From the NCBI GenBank assembly GCA_030323885.1, contig CM059187.1, positions 121,859,593-121,923,592 on the forward strand: a stretch of DNA of 64,000 nt, written 5' to 3'. The notes beneath the pieces are model-generated. The model made no database searches and was not told the origin of the DNA. It worked only from the letters and a program-made list of their open reading frames with translations. Shown one piece after another: positions 21,441-33,235 of the stretch (its first letter is position 1; each line of letters begins with the position of its first letter). Source of the stretch: Branchipolynoe longqiensis. Lineage: Eukaryota; Annelida; Polychaeta; Phyllodocida; Polynoidae. A program made the position numbers and the translations under genes.

Positions 21441-22030
21441 GTACATCGAAGGTTTTGAACATGTCCAAAACTTGGACGCGCCCTTACGTAACTCGACATA
21501 ACCTGATGTAACTCAACGTAAATCGACGTCAGTCTAACGTAAGCATGATGTAACCTTACATTACCTCCTTACATCGTAGTGTGACAGGCCTATTATGTTG
21601 TCGAAGGTTTTGAACATGTCCAAAACTTGGACGCGCGCTGACGTAACTCGACGTCAGTCTAATGTAAGCATGACGTAACCCGCTGTACCTCAATGTAATG
21701 ACAAAACATCACCTACGTCGGCTTACGTTACCTCCTTACCTTGTAGTGTGACAGGCCTATTACGTTGTCCAACATTGTCCAATGTTGTCGAAGGTTTTGA
21801 ACATGTCCAAAACTTGGACATGCGCTGACGTAACTCGACGTAACCTGACGTAAATCGACGTCAGTCTAACGTAAAGGCCCTGTCACACTACGACGTGACG
21901 ACGTCAGAGTAGGGAGGACGTGAAAAACGTCGAACTTCTCGGCATAGAATGCAAATTTGGGCACAAGTTGAACGTGGATGCAGCGTAGTTGACGAGAGCG
22001 TAACGTCGGTAAAGCGTAGTGATATAGTCA
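21440..22030. repeat. Tandem units of about 170 bp rich in ACGTAA words
   Basis: Three units start with CGAAGGTTTTGAACATGTCC at about 21448, 21600 and 21788. Each carries multiplied GACGTAAC or CGACGTCAGT words, and two end TAGTGTGACAGGCCTATTA. The third runs into TAAAGGCCCTGTCACACTAC, a Harbinger-type end (21872-21891). Confidence 0.75.
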
Positions 22031-22039
22031 GTCAATGAG

Positions 22040-22378
22040 TTGTTTGTTTGTTGTTGTTTTACGTCCTAGCAACATCTAAGGTCATATCAGGACGGGTACC
22101 GACTTGTGACAGTGCGCACTCATGGCGACTTTATAGTGCTGTCCCACTGGGAAATGAGGTTGCTGGCACCATGACCTGATATCCCACTCAGTCACATTAT
22201 CCTGACACTGAGCACACCAGACCTTGCCCTATCCTAATAATGCCGAGCGCTTGGCTAGGAAGCGACAAGTATCAATTTTAAAGTCATTGGTTTGACTCGA
22301 CCGGGACTCGAACACACGACCCCACGATCTACCAGCACGGGAGACGGACGCTCCAACCCACTCGGCCACCCCGTCTGG
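22040..22378 (-). mobile_element. tSINE-1, full length, 9-bp TSD
   Basis: A 339-bp reference-quality copy flanked by GTCAATGAG at 22031-22039 and 22379-22387. The head end is GAGACGGACGCTCCAACCCA then CTCGGCCACCCCGTCTGG; the tail is GTTTGTTTGTTGTTGTTTTA. Confidence 0.95.
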
Positions 22379-22611
22379 GTCAATGAGAGAGGACAACGTA
22401 ATTACGCTTCAAACGCCACAGCAGTGTCAGCTTGTCATGATAGTGTTTTGAACTTGGGTAGTGTTTTGAACGTACGTAGGGGTAGTGTTTTGAACTTAAC
22501 AGTAGTGTTTTGAACCTAAGTTCAAAACACTACGGTAGTGTTTTGAACGTAGGTTCAAAACACTACCGTAGTGTTTTGAACGGCGTAGTGTTTTGAACGT
22601 CCTACACCGGC

Positions 22612-23122
22612 CCGGTGTGGCGTGCTCAGCCGTGTACCGTGCTCAGCCGTGTGCATAGACTCAAACTCAAGGCATTGTCAATGGTCGTGAGTCACTAACC
22701 TTATAAATTTAATATAATGTTTTTGGTAAAGATGTTTTCTATATGTGTACCAAGCGATTTGTTTCTAGGTGGTGTGGTATGGTTTTAGAGATATTTCACT
22801 TTTCCTGGATTTTCTGTATGAACATTGCTCACCACCATTGACAATGCCTTGAGTTTGACGGTACGCGCAGTGCAAATCATTAGTTTTAATCAAAATTAAT
22901 AGAAATCAAGAACCCTAACCTTATAAATTTAATATAATCTTTTTGGTGAGGATGTTTTCTATATGTGTACTAAGCGATTTGTTAATAGGTGGTGTCGTTT
23001 TAGAGATATTTCACTTGTTCTGTATTTTCTGTATGAAGATTACTCACGACCATTGACAATGCCTTGAGTTTGAGTCTAATCACACGGCTGAGCACGGTAC
23101 ACGGCTGAGCACGCCACACCGG
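22612..23122. mobile_element. MITE-K: 81-bp terminal inverted repeats and internal duplication
   Basis: Terminal repeats of about 81 bp are nearly identical (CCGGTGTGGCGTGCTCAGCC, twice CCGTGCTCAGCCGTGT, CTCAAGGCATTGTCAATGG). Inside, a block of about 165 bp beginning CTAACCTTATAAATTTAATA is present twice in direct order. No ORF. It starts exactly where MITE-J ends. Confidence 0.85.
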
Positions 23123-23186
23123 TGCCAGCACTCTGCATCATGCATGCACGAGCAGAGACCGTAGGCGTGGCGTTTCTTCTTTCAAA

Positions 23187-23223
23187 AATAAATAAATAAA
23201 TAAATAAATAAACAAATAAAATA
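23187..23223. repeat. (AAAT)n microsatellite
   Basis: About nine AAAT units. Confidence 0.93.
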
Positions 23224-23879
23224 AGAGGGTGGGTAGGGTGGGCGGTGTCGAGACTAGCGCTATTGTTTTAATTATACACAAATCCACACTACACTGCCTG
23301 GAATAAAAATAAACAAACAATAAATGGCGTGAAACTTACCACAATTTTTACGCGATGAGAATCCTAGCGATGCCGAGTGAATTCCTAGGTGGGAATGACA
23401 GTTGTTTTCACTGCCGCCTGACACACGCTCTGTGCCGATCTAACACAGCCTCTTCAGCACTCGCCCCTGTGTCGTTATGTTACCACCTTACTAGGCGTAT
23501 TGCTCACCTCAATAACCGCAAAATCAAGTTATCTGGTGGGGGGTTTTGTCAATGGGGAACCTGTTGCAACAAGTTACCTTCGAATGCTAGAGCTCTTCTG
23601 GATCTGAAACTTTTGCAACGCACTACTGTCTATAAATAAAGCGCACGTCTCGGGGGACCAACCCATGCCTTCGACAGTGTACGCCACTGGGGAGCTGGTT
23701 GTTGGCGTGGTGCTGGCACGGAGTGCTGCTCATCAGCTGGCTGGGACCCGGCGGCAGCGGCACGACCGGGCGGACAGCAAAGCTCGCCGGCGAAAACCGC
23801 CGGCCCCCCGGCAGTCAAAAATAGGCCAAACAAATTAGTTCACGCGCAGGCCTAGGCATTTTACAGAGAAGCCCAAGTT

Positions 23880-24212
23880 TGTTGTTTGTTTGTTGTTGTT
23901 TTATGTCCTAGCAACATCTAAGGATGGGTACCGACTTGTGACAGTGCACACTCATGGCGACTTTATAGTGCTGCCCCACTGGAAGACCAGGCCACCAGCA
24001 CCATGACCTGATATCCCACTCAGTCACATTATCCTGACACTTAGCCAACCAGTCCTTGCCCTATCCTAATAATGCCGAGCGCCTGGCTAGGAAGCGACTA
24101 GTATACATTTTTAAGTCATTGGTTTGACTTGACCAGGGTTCGAACCCACGATCCCATGGTCTACCAACACGGGAGATGGACGCTCTAACTCATTCGGCCA
24201 TCCCGTCTGATC
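23880..24212 (-). mobile_element. tSINE-1, full length
   Basis: Inverse: TTGTTGTTTTATGTCCTAGC to CATTCGGCCATCCCGTCTG. Box B inverse GGGTTCGAACCCACG. Preceded at 23640-23820 by a GC-rich block of unknown nature. Confidence 0.92.
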
Positions 24213-24389
24213 GAGAGACCCAAGCCATTACATGTGTTGGCAAGAAATGTGGCCTAGCTAATAAGCTATGTGCATAATCGCTTTGTCGATTTTAATTAAA
24301 GCTGTAACATGGCAGGTCAGTAATTAACGCACGTAGTTAGCTTTAAATGCTGGTGGGAAAAGCTGAAGATATACCACCCGTGCTTTTGC

Positions 24390-24746
24390 TTAAGCTGCAT
24401 AGTGCAATGAAGCATCCCATTGTCAAAACCAAAACACTTATCTAGATTTGATGCTAAATATCTAACTTAGATTCTGAAGCACTTATTAAGCATTTATTGC
24501 CTCATAAAAGGGAATGGTGAGGCTATTTTAATCAAATCTGTTACTGCCAAAGTCCATGGTGTCAGGGTTTTGGCGTGCTTACCAAAGCTAATTTGACATG
24601 TTAGCATTTCAAATATCTGAAAACTTAGCCATGTAAAATGAAAGTTACTTCAAATTAAAGAAGGGTAGATCATAGCGATCAATGTAATGGTTTTTTTCTC
24701 AAGAAAATGAAAAAAACTCAAAACCACCGGACTGTGCAACTTTTAA
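24390..24746. mobile_element. MITE-A copy 3
   Basis: TTAAGCTGCATAG at left, GGACTGTGCAACTTTTAA at right. The interior is in reverse order relative to copy 1. Confidence 0.85.
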
Positions 24747-25133
24747 CTAAATCAATGTTGATAGATCTGGAAGATATAATGATAATGATAAAAATAACAA
24801 TAACAATAATAACAACAACAATATAAACACGACAGTGCGACTGGAAAGAAGACATATATACCCTAGTACAGAGAAAGGAAAATGTGCAGATGAATGAAAC
24901 CGTTGCTGTCAATTAAAGCCATTGAAGATAATCCACACCGTAACTTCCTATATATTATTTACTCCTTATCGTAAGATTCGGTGGATATAACAGGGATGTC
25001 CAGCCTTGAGAGGTATCCAATCAAAAACCTATATTTCCCACTAGGTTCTACGTTGCATAAAAGTCAATTCAAATAAGTCAATTTTCTCATGAATGTATAT
25101 GATAAATATGTTCGATATTATTTATTAAGCTAA

Positions 25134-25505
25134 TTAAAGTTGCATAGTCCGATGCTTTTGAGTTTCGGTCTTTAAGAAAAAGATAAATATATATTCGGTT
25201 GGTCGTTGCTATCTACCTTACTATAGTTTAAAGTGACTTTAATTTAAAATGGCTAACTTAGGAGATATTTGAAGTGTAAACATACTAAATTAATGTTGGT
25301 ATCGTTGTCAAAACTCAATCCCATGGGTTTTTAGCAGTAATGGGTTCTATTAAATAGACTAGTATTCCCTTCTCTGTGGCAACAAATGCTTAATAAGTGC
25401 ACAAGTAAGCCTATCTAAGTTGGATATGCCTATGTAGAATCAAATGTATATATAAGTATTTTGGGTTTTTTAAATTGATGCTTTCATCGGACTATGCAGC
25501 TTTAA
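25134..25505. mobile_element. MITE-A copy 4
   Basis: Best-preserved ends: TTAAAGTTGCATAGTCCGAT and ATCGGACTATGCAGCTTTAA, 372 bp. Confidence 0.9.
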
Positions 25506-25839
25506 GTAACAAATATTATGCTATGTAGAAAGCGAAGTGTTCCTTTGTAGAAATATACTTATTAAACCACCAGCAACGAAGCATAACTTACATGTCACAT
25601 TATTAGTCTATGAAATAGTTCTGAATCATATTTAGGCTGATGAGGCACTAATTATAAAAAGTAAATATACATAAACAAGTATCACGACAGCCCTGAGGGA
25701 TGTATCATCAAGCCTAATTTGAATCATTGTGGAAATGTATCTCCTGAGGGTAATGCATAGACTGATAGAGAGATGTTATGTGAGCTCCAACCCAATAGTG
25801 AGGGAGCTATTTTTGTAATTGAGATTGCTATCATCTATT

Positions 25840-26460
25840 CCGGGATTCACCTACCTCGGAAGCATTATATCAAGTGATGGACACATTGATGCTAAAATAC
25901 AGAGGAGGGTGGCCAAGGCTAGCGCATCTTTCAGCCGACTATTCCAGAGACTCTGGAACAACCACCATGTATCCAATCAGGTCAAAGGCAAGATCTATGG
26001 TGCAATCGTGCTATCCACCCAACTATACGGAGATGAGGCCTGGACAGTGTACAGACAACAGGTGAAAAAGCTGCATGCCTTCATGATGCGACATCTGCAT
26101 TCGATCATGAGGCTAACCTGGAAGGACAAAGTGACAAATAAGGAAATACTCAAACGGACAGGGCTACCCTCTATGGAAGATCTTCTGATGAAAAAGAATC
26201 TCCGGTGGACTGGACACCTCATGAGAATGTCATCAGACAGGCTACCAAAGCAGATCCGCTACTCTCAACTGTCTTCTGGTTACAGAAAGAGAGGGCCCCC
26301 TCGTCTCCGGTTCAAGGATACCATCAAGAGAAACCTGAAGCTGACAGATATTAAGACCGACTCATGGACATCGCTCTCACAGCTGAGAGCTAAATGGAGA
26401 GCGACAGTCAAGTAATGAAAGCAGTCTTTGTGGCATCGCGACCGACAGCATGATGATGAT
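25840..26460 (+). mobile_element. RTE-type non-LTR retrotransposon, 3' fragment
   Basis: The 3' end of an RTE-clade reverse transcriptase ORF, 5' truncated. It reads FTYLGSIISSDGHIDAKIQR, RLWNNHHVSNQVKGKIYGAI, LYGDEAWT, then MRHLHSIMRLTWKDKVTNKE, LRWTGHLMRM and RKRGPPRLRFKDTIKRNLK, with a stop at 26413-26415. This C-terminal tail is typical of RTE and craniofacial-development-protein-2-like ORFs. A short 3' UTR ends in an ATGATGATGAT microsatellite, as expected of RTE. The frame is open for about 190 codons, so the insertion is relatively young. Confidence 0.85.
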
Positions 26461-26694
26461 ATCATCTATGGCGTTTATGTGCATAAGTGGAATGAGGAAG
26501 GCCAATTGACCACAATTGAAAATTACCCTGCTTAATCACCTAACATAGGGCTTCTTTTTTTTTTATAGAAGTAATATTAGGCTACTTACGTAAAATTAGT
26601 AACGGAATCTTTATCGAACCTCGTTTTCCACTACCTTCCTGTGCACATTATATTAACACCACCCGCCCCCGCCGCCCCGCCCTCGTGATATTAA

Positions 26695-27367
26695 GCCTGC
26701 ACACATAGCCGACGAGCGCGGATTTGACCGGACCCCAGGACCAACGGCCCAGACTGTCACGTACCGCCACGGATAAAATCACTGTTTTCGTCGATTTTTG
26801 CCTCGCAGTCACACTTTCCCGGATGAGCCCCGGATGAGCCCCGGACCACCCCCTACCACCCCCAGACCTGGCCGGATCGGCCCCGGATGAGGCCGGACCA
26901 CCCCCAGACCACCCCCGGACTATCCCGGATGACCCCCGGACTATCCCAGATCAGCCCCGGTCTTACGGGGGCAGTCCGGGAGTGGTCCGTGGCTAGGCCG
27001 AGGGTAGTCCTGGATAGTCCGGGGATTGTCCAGGTCAAACCGTGGCTCAAAATGACCCCGCACCACCCCCGGACAGGCCCGGTCCACCCCGGACCACCCC
27101 GGAAATACCCAGACCACCCCCGGACCACCCCCGGATCAGGCCAGATTGAGCCCGGATCGCAAAATCCCCCGGACCGCCCCGGATGTTTTAAACATTTTAA
27201 AACATCTGGGGCTGAGCCTGGACGGCGCCGGACGAGCCACGGATCAGGCCGGATCAAGGGGTGTCAGCACGGATGAGCCCCGGACGAGCCCCGGATCGCC
27301 CCGGACCACCCCGGATGGCAGTCCGGGGCTCGTCCGGCCCCTGATCCGGGTATGTGTGACTGGGGCT
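26695..27367. mobile_element. Harbinger-like MITE filled with CCCCGGA words
   Basis: Flanked by TAA (or TTAA) on both sides. Left end GCCTGCACACATAGCC, right end GTATGTGTGACTGGGGCT. The interior of about 600 bp has over 35 CCCCGGAC, CCCCGGAT or inverse words. Open frames with Arg/Pro/Gly-rich translations on both strands are by-products. Confidence 0.75.
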
Positions 27368-27370
27368 TAA

Positions 27371-28195
27371 CATAGCATTCGATCTGGATAGACCAGAATC
27401 ATAATAAACGGGAAATAGGAGGTAATTTCCGACGCTGATAATAATATAGTGGCGCCGACACTAGACAAATACTCCATTGAACAGACAAAGATATATGTAA
27501 CTTAAATGGGATAATGCGAATATAGATCAAACTATTATTAATATATTCCCCCATACCCATAGCCTGATGTCAGCACACAATTAGGAAATGCAAATGCATT
27601 TTATACACTACATCCTCCTGTCTCCAGGCAGAAATAGTATGATGTCGTCAACTGGAGATCCGCCCCCGCCGCCCCATCCCTTTGTTCTATTCACAGGTGG
27701 CGCCACATGGGAACTTTCAATGGACACACCGATACGCCACTCAACGGGGAGTACTGGATGCCTATCAAAAGAGGTAGGCCATGCCCAATAAAAACAGATA
27801 CTGGAATTCTACCCACAGCTGAATGAGGCGTTGTATCCGCCCTGGGGCAGCAGATTGGGATTATGGCACAGGTAGTTTACTCATGCAGCTTGTGAACAGG
27901 AATGAATATTGTATCTATCTCGCTGAACTTCCACATCATTGCGAATAAATAAATACATAAATAAATATAGCCCCCAAAACCCTAAGCAGTGCCCAGCTGC
28001 AATCAATTTGGGACAAGAATAGTGCTAATATCGGACATGGCTACTGGTTTATTTGGCCAACCAATGTGCATGTACCGGGAATTTACCATGTGAACAACAA
28101 CACTCAACGTATCTATAGGTATTTTGGTGGTGAGTGGAAAGTTAAAGCTAAGGAATTGCAGGTGGGCATAGCGATCAAGTGACAATTTGAACTGC
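27371..28195. other. Unassigned region
   Basis: No gene or element recognised. ACAGGTGGCGCCACATGG at 27694 resembles a CTCF core. Confidence 0.4.
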
Positions 28196-28198
28196 TAA

Positions 28199-28590
28199 AG
28201 GCCGGTACACACCTCCCGTATAAAACCTAAAACTGAGTTTTAAGTCGTGAATCGGAATGCTCTGGTGTGAGAGGGGGTCAGACACCTAAAAAATGAAACC
28301 GACTAAAACTCAAACTTTGTCGCAAAACGGGAGGTGTGTACCGAGTTTTATAAGATTCGAAAAATGAATCGGGCAGTTTTACTCAGGAAACGGGATGGGT
28401 CGGGTTGTAACGGGTACCATCAGGCAGACGGTTTTAGCATGTGAATCCTATACGGGAGGGGGGCACACACCTAAAGACTGAAACCGACTAAAACTTAGTC
28501 GGGAAACGAGACGGGTCGGGTTGTGACGGGTCCCGTCGGACAGTCAGTTTTAGCGCGTGAATCGTATATGGGAGGTGTGTACCAGGCTTT
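28199..28590. mobile_element. Harbinger-like MITE with AAACGGGA/GACTAAAAC words
   Basis: Ends AGGCCGGTACACACCTCCC and the inverse of AAGCCTGGTACACACCTCCC. Interior repeats GAAACCGACTAAAAC, CGGGTCGGGTTGT and GGGAGGTGTGTACC. TAA on the left; the right flank is altered. Confidence 0.7.
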
Positions 28591-28867
28591 ATGCAGTGCT
28601 ATTCCAGCGTTGATATTAGAAGAAATGGAAGCGAATCCCCCTAGTGGGCGGAACGGGAAACGTCCATTGAATTACATGATGGTTGAGGTTAATGCAGCTA
28701 GGTACGTTATTGGTGGTGGCCACTGACGTGTTAGTGGTGAAGCAAGCGGAGAATAATACCCACCGTTTTGCGTCGAATCACTCACTTTATGTTGATGTTT
28801 TTCTCATATAAAATTCCAAGTTTTAGACCTGCCACATGATACAAGTTACCTATATCTGGCGTTCTCT

Positions 28868-29172
28868 GTGGCGGTGGTGTTCTCTGTGGTGGAGTGGTTA
28901 GAGTGTCTGACTTTTTTCTAGGTCAGACTCCTAATCTGAGGGTCGGCGGTTCGATTCCCCGTGCCCCCAGCTCTGCTAATTTGGATTTCCACCGCTATGT
29001 ATAACTTACAGCGCCATCAAAGGTCGGTGTGGTGTGGGAGGTTAAAAATCCCTTGGGTCGGTAAAAGTGTAAGCTCGGGCTTTCTATCGACCAGCAGAGG
29101 AGTGGGGAAGTGGAGTGGACTGGGATTTCCCCTGCTTGGGACAACTAATGTACCAAACAAAAAAAAAAGAGA
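28868..29172 (+). mobile_element. tSINE-3: tRNA-derived SINE with poly-A tail
   Basis: Head GGTGGAGTGGTTAGAG (box A-like) and GGCGGTTCGATTCCCCGTGC (box B), then about 190 bp of body and an AAACAAAAAAAAAA tail. Only one copy in the window. The head could look like a tRNA gene but lacks a pairing acceptor stem and has an oversized loop. Confidence 0.75.
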
Positions 29173-29598
29173 GACAAATAAGTGTTCACACTTCCTGTCT
29201 ACCATTCGCTATATCGCTATATCATACACAGATGTTGGTGTTATTTTTAGTGATATGGCCATAGCCTACTCCATTTTAATACAGATTTTTAGTTTAATTT
29301 ATTAAATAAAACTGCTTAGATGGGACGCCAAGACTGGCAGAATCAGCAACACAGTCATGCAGCTGATGTTCAGCCATAGTGGTGAATGTTGTCTGTGAAT
29401 GTAATGTAGTTTGTTGTATATAATGTTTGAGTTCTAGAGTTATGTATTTGTATTAACATATTTTTATGGCATGCAAGACATATGTATATGAATTATTATG
29501 TGATAGAGATTCAAACAGGATTTTAGGTGAAAAATACCGATTGCCATCCAGAAATTGTGGCAGGTCTGAATTTGTATGGATAAAATTCGTACTTAATC

Positions 29599-29899
29599 CA
29601 GGGGCGCACCCAGGGGGGGTTCCTGGTTTCCCCGCCCCCCCCCCCCGGCACCCCCAAAAGAAATTGTTAAAAAAATTATATAAACGTATATTTCAAAGGG
29701 CCATGCTCTTTAACACTCTATACTTCAAGGGAGAAGAGTGTTTGCACTAAAATGTGGGTTGTTGCACCAGAAAACCATGTAAAATATTGCCCTAAAATGG
29801 GTGTTGTTTCACCAACCCATGTGAAAAGAATTACCCTAAAATAGGGGTAGTTTCGATCCATATTTGGAATACCCTAGCCAATTCCTGGGTGCCCCCCTG
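29599..29899. mobile_element. MITE with CAGGGGCGCACCCAGG ends (hAT-like)
   Basis: Ends CAGGGGCGCACCCAGG and CCTGGGTGCCCCCCTG, 301 bp, TAATC on both sides. The interior has repeated ACCCTAAAATAGGGGT-like and TTGTTTCACCA segments. The CAGGG termini suggest hAT, but the shared flank is 5 bp rather than 8. Confidence 0.7.
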
Positions 29900-29904
29900 T
29901 AATC

Positions 29905-31260
29905 CCCCATATGGGATCAACATGGGTACCAAATTATGACATGCCAACATTCAATAACGTTATACTAACGTCAGTGTGACATTTTTTTGTTAGCTGAGGA
30001 TGGACTATTAACATATTTTCAACATGCACACTCAATCTCAGCTGAACTATGTATCCCTGAAGTATGTAGACAGCACTGAAAGTTGCTACGCTACTTTCAC
30101 TGTATAACATCAGAATCTACAAGAACTATATGAAAGATTGAAACCAGGCGGAATGTTCTCCTTTTTTTCTTACGTCTTGATACAGTGGCGGCCTCTATAG
30201 AGAAAGTAATGAACCTTGGCATAATATCTAATTGTTTCCATTAGGTGGCGGCACCATAGGACTTCATGGCATTTTGCTTCGGTCAAAACAGAGATGGCGC
30301 CCATTGGTTGGAATGATCTCGCCGACGAACGATATCGTAGAACGAGATCGTGTAGTAAGGTCAAGGACGTTCTTGTTTGTAAGTGATTGAAGACCGGTAG
30401 AAATAAATTGGATTTACAACTTTATTTAAAAGTAAGTGGAACTATTATGAGATAAATCGGTAGTGATTGATTTCGCAGGAATAATGGCTAAGAAGGTATT
30501 CTCCAGTGAACTGCATCGGGCTGTGTATGATTAGGTGACACGGACCAGTCTTGAAAGTGCGTGGACTTTCTGGTGTCAGTGGTCGTGTCATTTTGTCACC
30601 TACCAGCCTGTGACAGCGCAGCGTACAGTAACACCTTTTTAACAAATCGTATATAGGTAGGACATTTAACAGCAAAGGAAAATGCGTAATTGCAGATTAT
30701 ATTTAGCACGTTTACCAATTGGGGTCCCCTAACCGTTCCGTCGTATTGTTAAAAAGTACTGGAACGGATATACAATTTTGTTCTCATGCACACAGCACAG
30801 TGAATGAGTGATGGCTGATACACATACAGATACACTACACTCTACAGTCACAGTACAGTGTCAGTAGCTCACATTCTCAGTCATGACGGAGTTGTGTCGG
30901 AACTTGAGAAAATGAAACAACCTGACAACATCAATAAAGTTACTGGTTTCGCAACATCATGTAAATGTGTTTCGATCGTGCGAGTACCTAGAATATTATA
31001 GCGTTAGGACAGATCTAAATTCTAAGGTGTAAGATATACAGCTGACGTTATTTCATTCAAAGACAAAGTTAATGTAAATGTTGCTGTACTGCTTAGCCTT
31101 AGTAAGTTCGTTAGTCAACTAGTCAAGTTAGTGTCTTAGATTACTTAACTTAAGGAACCATAGCCTGATCGCCAGGAACTAAGTTTAGAGTACAGTTTGG
31201 TATTACTGTTCTATCCCATGTTTGATTACAACTTATACAAGTCAAAGAGATTCCTTCTTC
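29905..31260. other. Unassigned region upstream of IPO13
   Basis: No coding region recognised. A donor-like GTAAGT at 30379 follows a moderately GC-rich stretch and could mark a non-coding first exon; this is speculative. Confidence 0.3.
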
Positions 31261-32005
31261 AGTGTTATCATTCATACTCATAGCGACATTCATAGCGACA
31301 TATTCATGATTATATAAGATGCAAATGATATAGGTATGTGACAAAAAATTTCAAAGTCAACAGATTCTAACATAAAATATATCATTGCAAAGGTATTGGA
31401 AATACCATTCTAATGATACCTAAATCATCATCTTGTGACAATTATCAAGAAAGTTGTGGCACTTTGTAAAGCGTTTTTTATGGGTACATTTGGTCCATTG
31501 GTTCAATGGAAAACCAGTTGAATTCTGTGACCTGTCGTTACTGAACCGCTTCGCGGCGATCGGCAGTATTCGCACAGACATACTTACATTGTAAGCAAAA
31601 GTTAAAGTGCTGCGGATCAAATAACACTCTTGGCAATCTATCGAACATCCTTAAAATTTCACATGTAGAGAACTAATAAAGGAACAATATTTGCATAGTT
31701 TGATAGGATATTTTAATCAGCTTTGAGTGATTTGATGAAGATTTTGTGGAGAAAAGTAAAACTTGAAATTCAACCATCAACCTTTGAAACTAATACTGGT
31801 CCAATTGAAACACTTAAAAAATGAGAATGTAGATAAATGTGTGCTCTATGTGATGAAACCAAGAGTTAAATTGTAGCTAGAAAACCCTCCTTTTGGCGAC
31901 CTGAAAGGTAACACCTACTGCAAAGCAGCTCTGCGCAGCGGAATCGAGCTAGCATTATTATCCTTGCCGAACTGCTTCGCGGCGATCGGCGGTATTCGCA
32001 CATAG

Positions 32006-32418
32006 CTAAATGATACTTTCAGTAAGTAAGATGGTGAAACTTTGCTTAGAACAGCAACAACAAAACAGCAACACAACTACTATAAGTATAGTGATAATTG
32101 ATATTGGCTAAGGATATTCTGAGTTTATTATCAATTCTTTTGCGAAAATAACTTCCCCGTCATTCAAATATTAGCGCAGAAAGAATCTTCAGTGTTATCA
32201 TAGCCACATATTCATGATTAAATGAGATGCGAATGATACTTTCAGTAAAGTTGGACGGTGAAACTTTACTTAGAACAGCAACAACAAAACAGCAACACAA
32301 CAACAATAACAACTATAAGTATAGTGATAATGGCTAAGGATATTCTGAGTTTATTATAATTTTTTTGCGAAAATAACTTCCCCGTCATTCAAATTTTAGT
32401 GTAGAAAGAATTTTCGTG
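32006..32418. repeat. Tandem duplication of about 190 bp
   Basis: Units at 32006-32192 and 32232-32418 share TGATACTTTCAGTAA, AGAACAGCAACAACAAAACA, GGATATTCTGAGTTTATTAT and AACTTCCCCGTCATTCAAAT. A related CTTCGCGGCGATCGGC motif occurs at 31548 and 31975. Confidence 0.8.
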
Positions 32419-33221
32419 ATATTCCGATAAAATAAATCTGTAGAACTTGACTGTAACTCCATTGTTTTGTCTGTTACTGGTGGACTGTATGACTGCCCTA
32501 GTAAAACATGACATCATGTGGTCGTGGGTGGTGTGAGATCGATTCGGAGACAAGAAAAGATATTTACAACCTACCGTTGGGCTAATTTTTTAAAACACTG
32601 TACTACTAGTACGAGCTACTCCAAACAGGCTGCCAGCAGTGACTCAATCAGGCTGCATGAAACCTGGCAGGAGTTTGCACTGAACCCCCATGTCTTTTGT
32701 GTGGCAGTGATTGGCATGTTAAACAGTTACTAAAAACATCTAACAATGGAAGAACAGAAGACAGTTTGAGCTTCATTTTCAGACTAAACATGTTGAGATA
32801 CATGTAATAGAAGTGAGGGAAAATTCAAAAGGAAAAGTTGAAGACAAGATTTCACGGTGAAAAGGACTAACATTTCAGGTTCAACACCTATCAAATTGAA
32901 GAGCAAGTTTGTTGCTATTAAATGAGATTAAAAAATAGTAAATCCATTCATGGCATGCAAATCAAGAAGCTGAAGAAGTGAGAACGCTTTGGCAACCAGC
33001 TATTTCAAATGCTCCAAAGTGGATAATGTTGCTGGAACTGATTCCTACTACATAATAATGTTGTCTGTGAGCAGTGAATGCTGTGTTTGTCATGTGCAGT
33101 CTATTGAACAGGGATGCCAGTTGGGGTTGATGAAATTAATGGAAAACACGAAAAGTGTCGCATACACCTAACAACAAACATTAAACCACTGTTCCTGTGT
33201 TAATTTTAGTTTGGGCAGTAC

Positions 33222-33235
33222 CCACTAGGTGGCGC
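33222..33235 (+). promoter_or_regulatory. CTCF-like motif upstream of IPO13
   Basis: CCACTAGGTGGCGC matches the animal CTCF core CCACYAGRKGGCRS well. It lies about 1.6 kb before the start codon. Related GGTGGCGCC sequences occur at about 20526 and 27697. Motif only. Confidence 0.3.

Larger units (their letters stand above)
21055..22611. mobile_element. MITE-J: element with GTTCAAAACACTAC boxes at both ends
   Basis: Ends GCCGGTGTAG and CTACACCGGC. Each arm holds seven to nine copies of GTTCAAAACACTAC, mostly pointing the same way within an arm and opposite between arms (21068-21235 and 22438-22600). The centre holds two tSINE-1 copies and a three-fold repeat of about 170 bp with CGAAGGTTTTGAACATGTCC. 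No transposase ORF. Confidence 0.78.

Noticed and set aside
22612..23122. A possible hairpin non-coding RNA gene
   Set aside because: The long inverted repeats are terminal and symmetric, as in a MITE. No promoter or terminator signals were seen.
26853..27370. Overlapping Arg/Pro/Gly-rich frames on both strands of about 130 codons
   Set aside because: Produced by the repeated CCCCGGA word inside a Harbinger-like MITE. Each strand reads as a periodic peptide.
28868..28975. Possible tRNA gene (good B box, serine- or arginine-like head)
   Set aside because: No pairing acceptor stem, an odd long loop, and a SINE body with a poly-A tail follows, so it is the head of tSINE-3.
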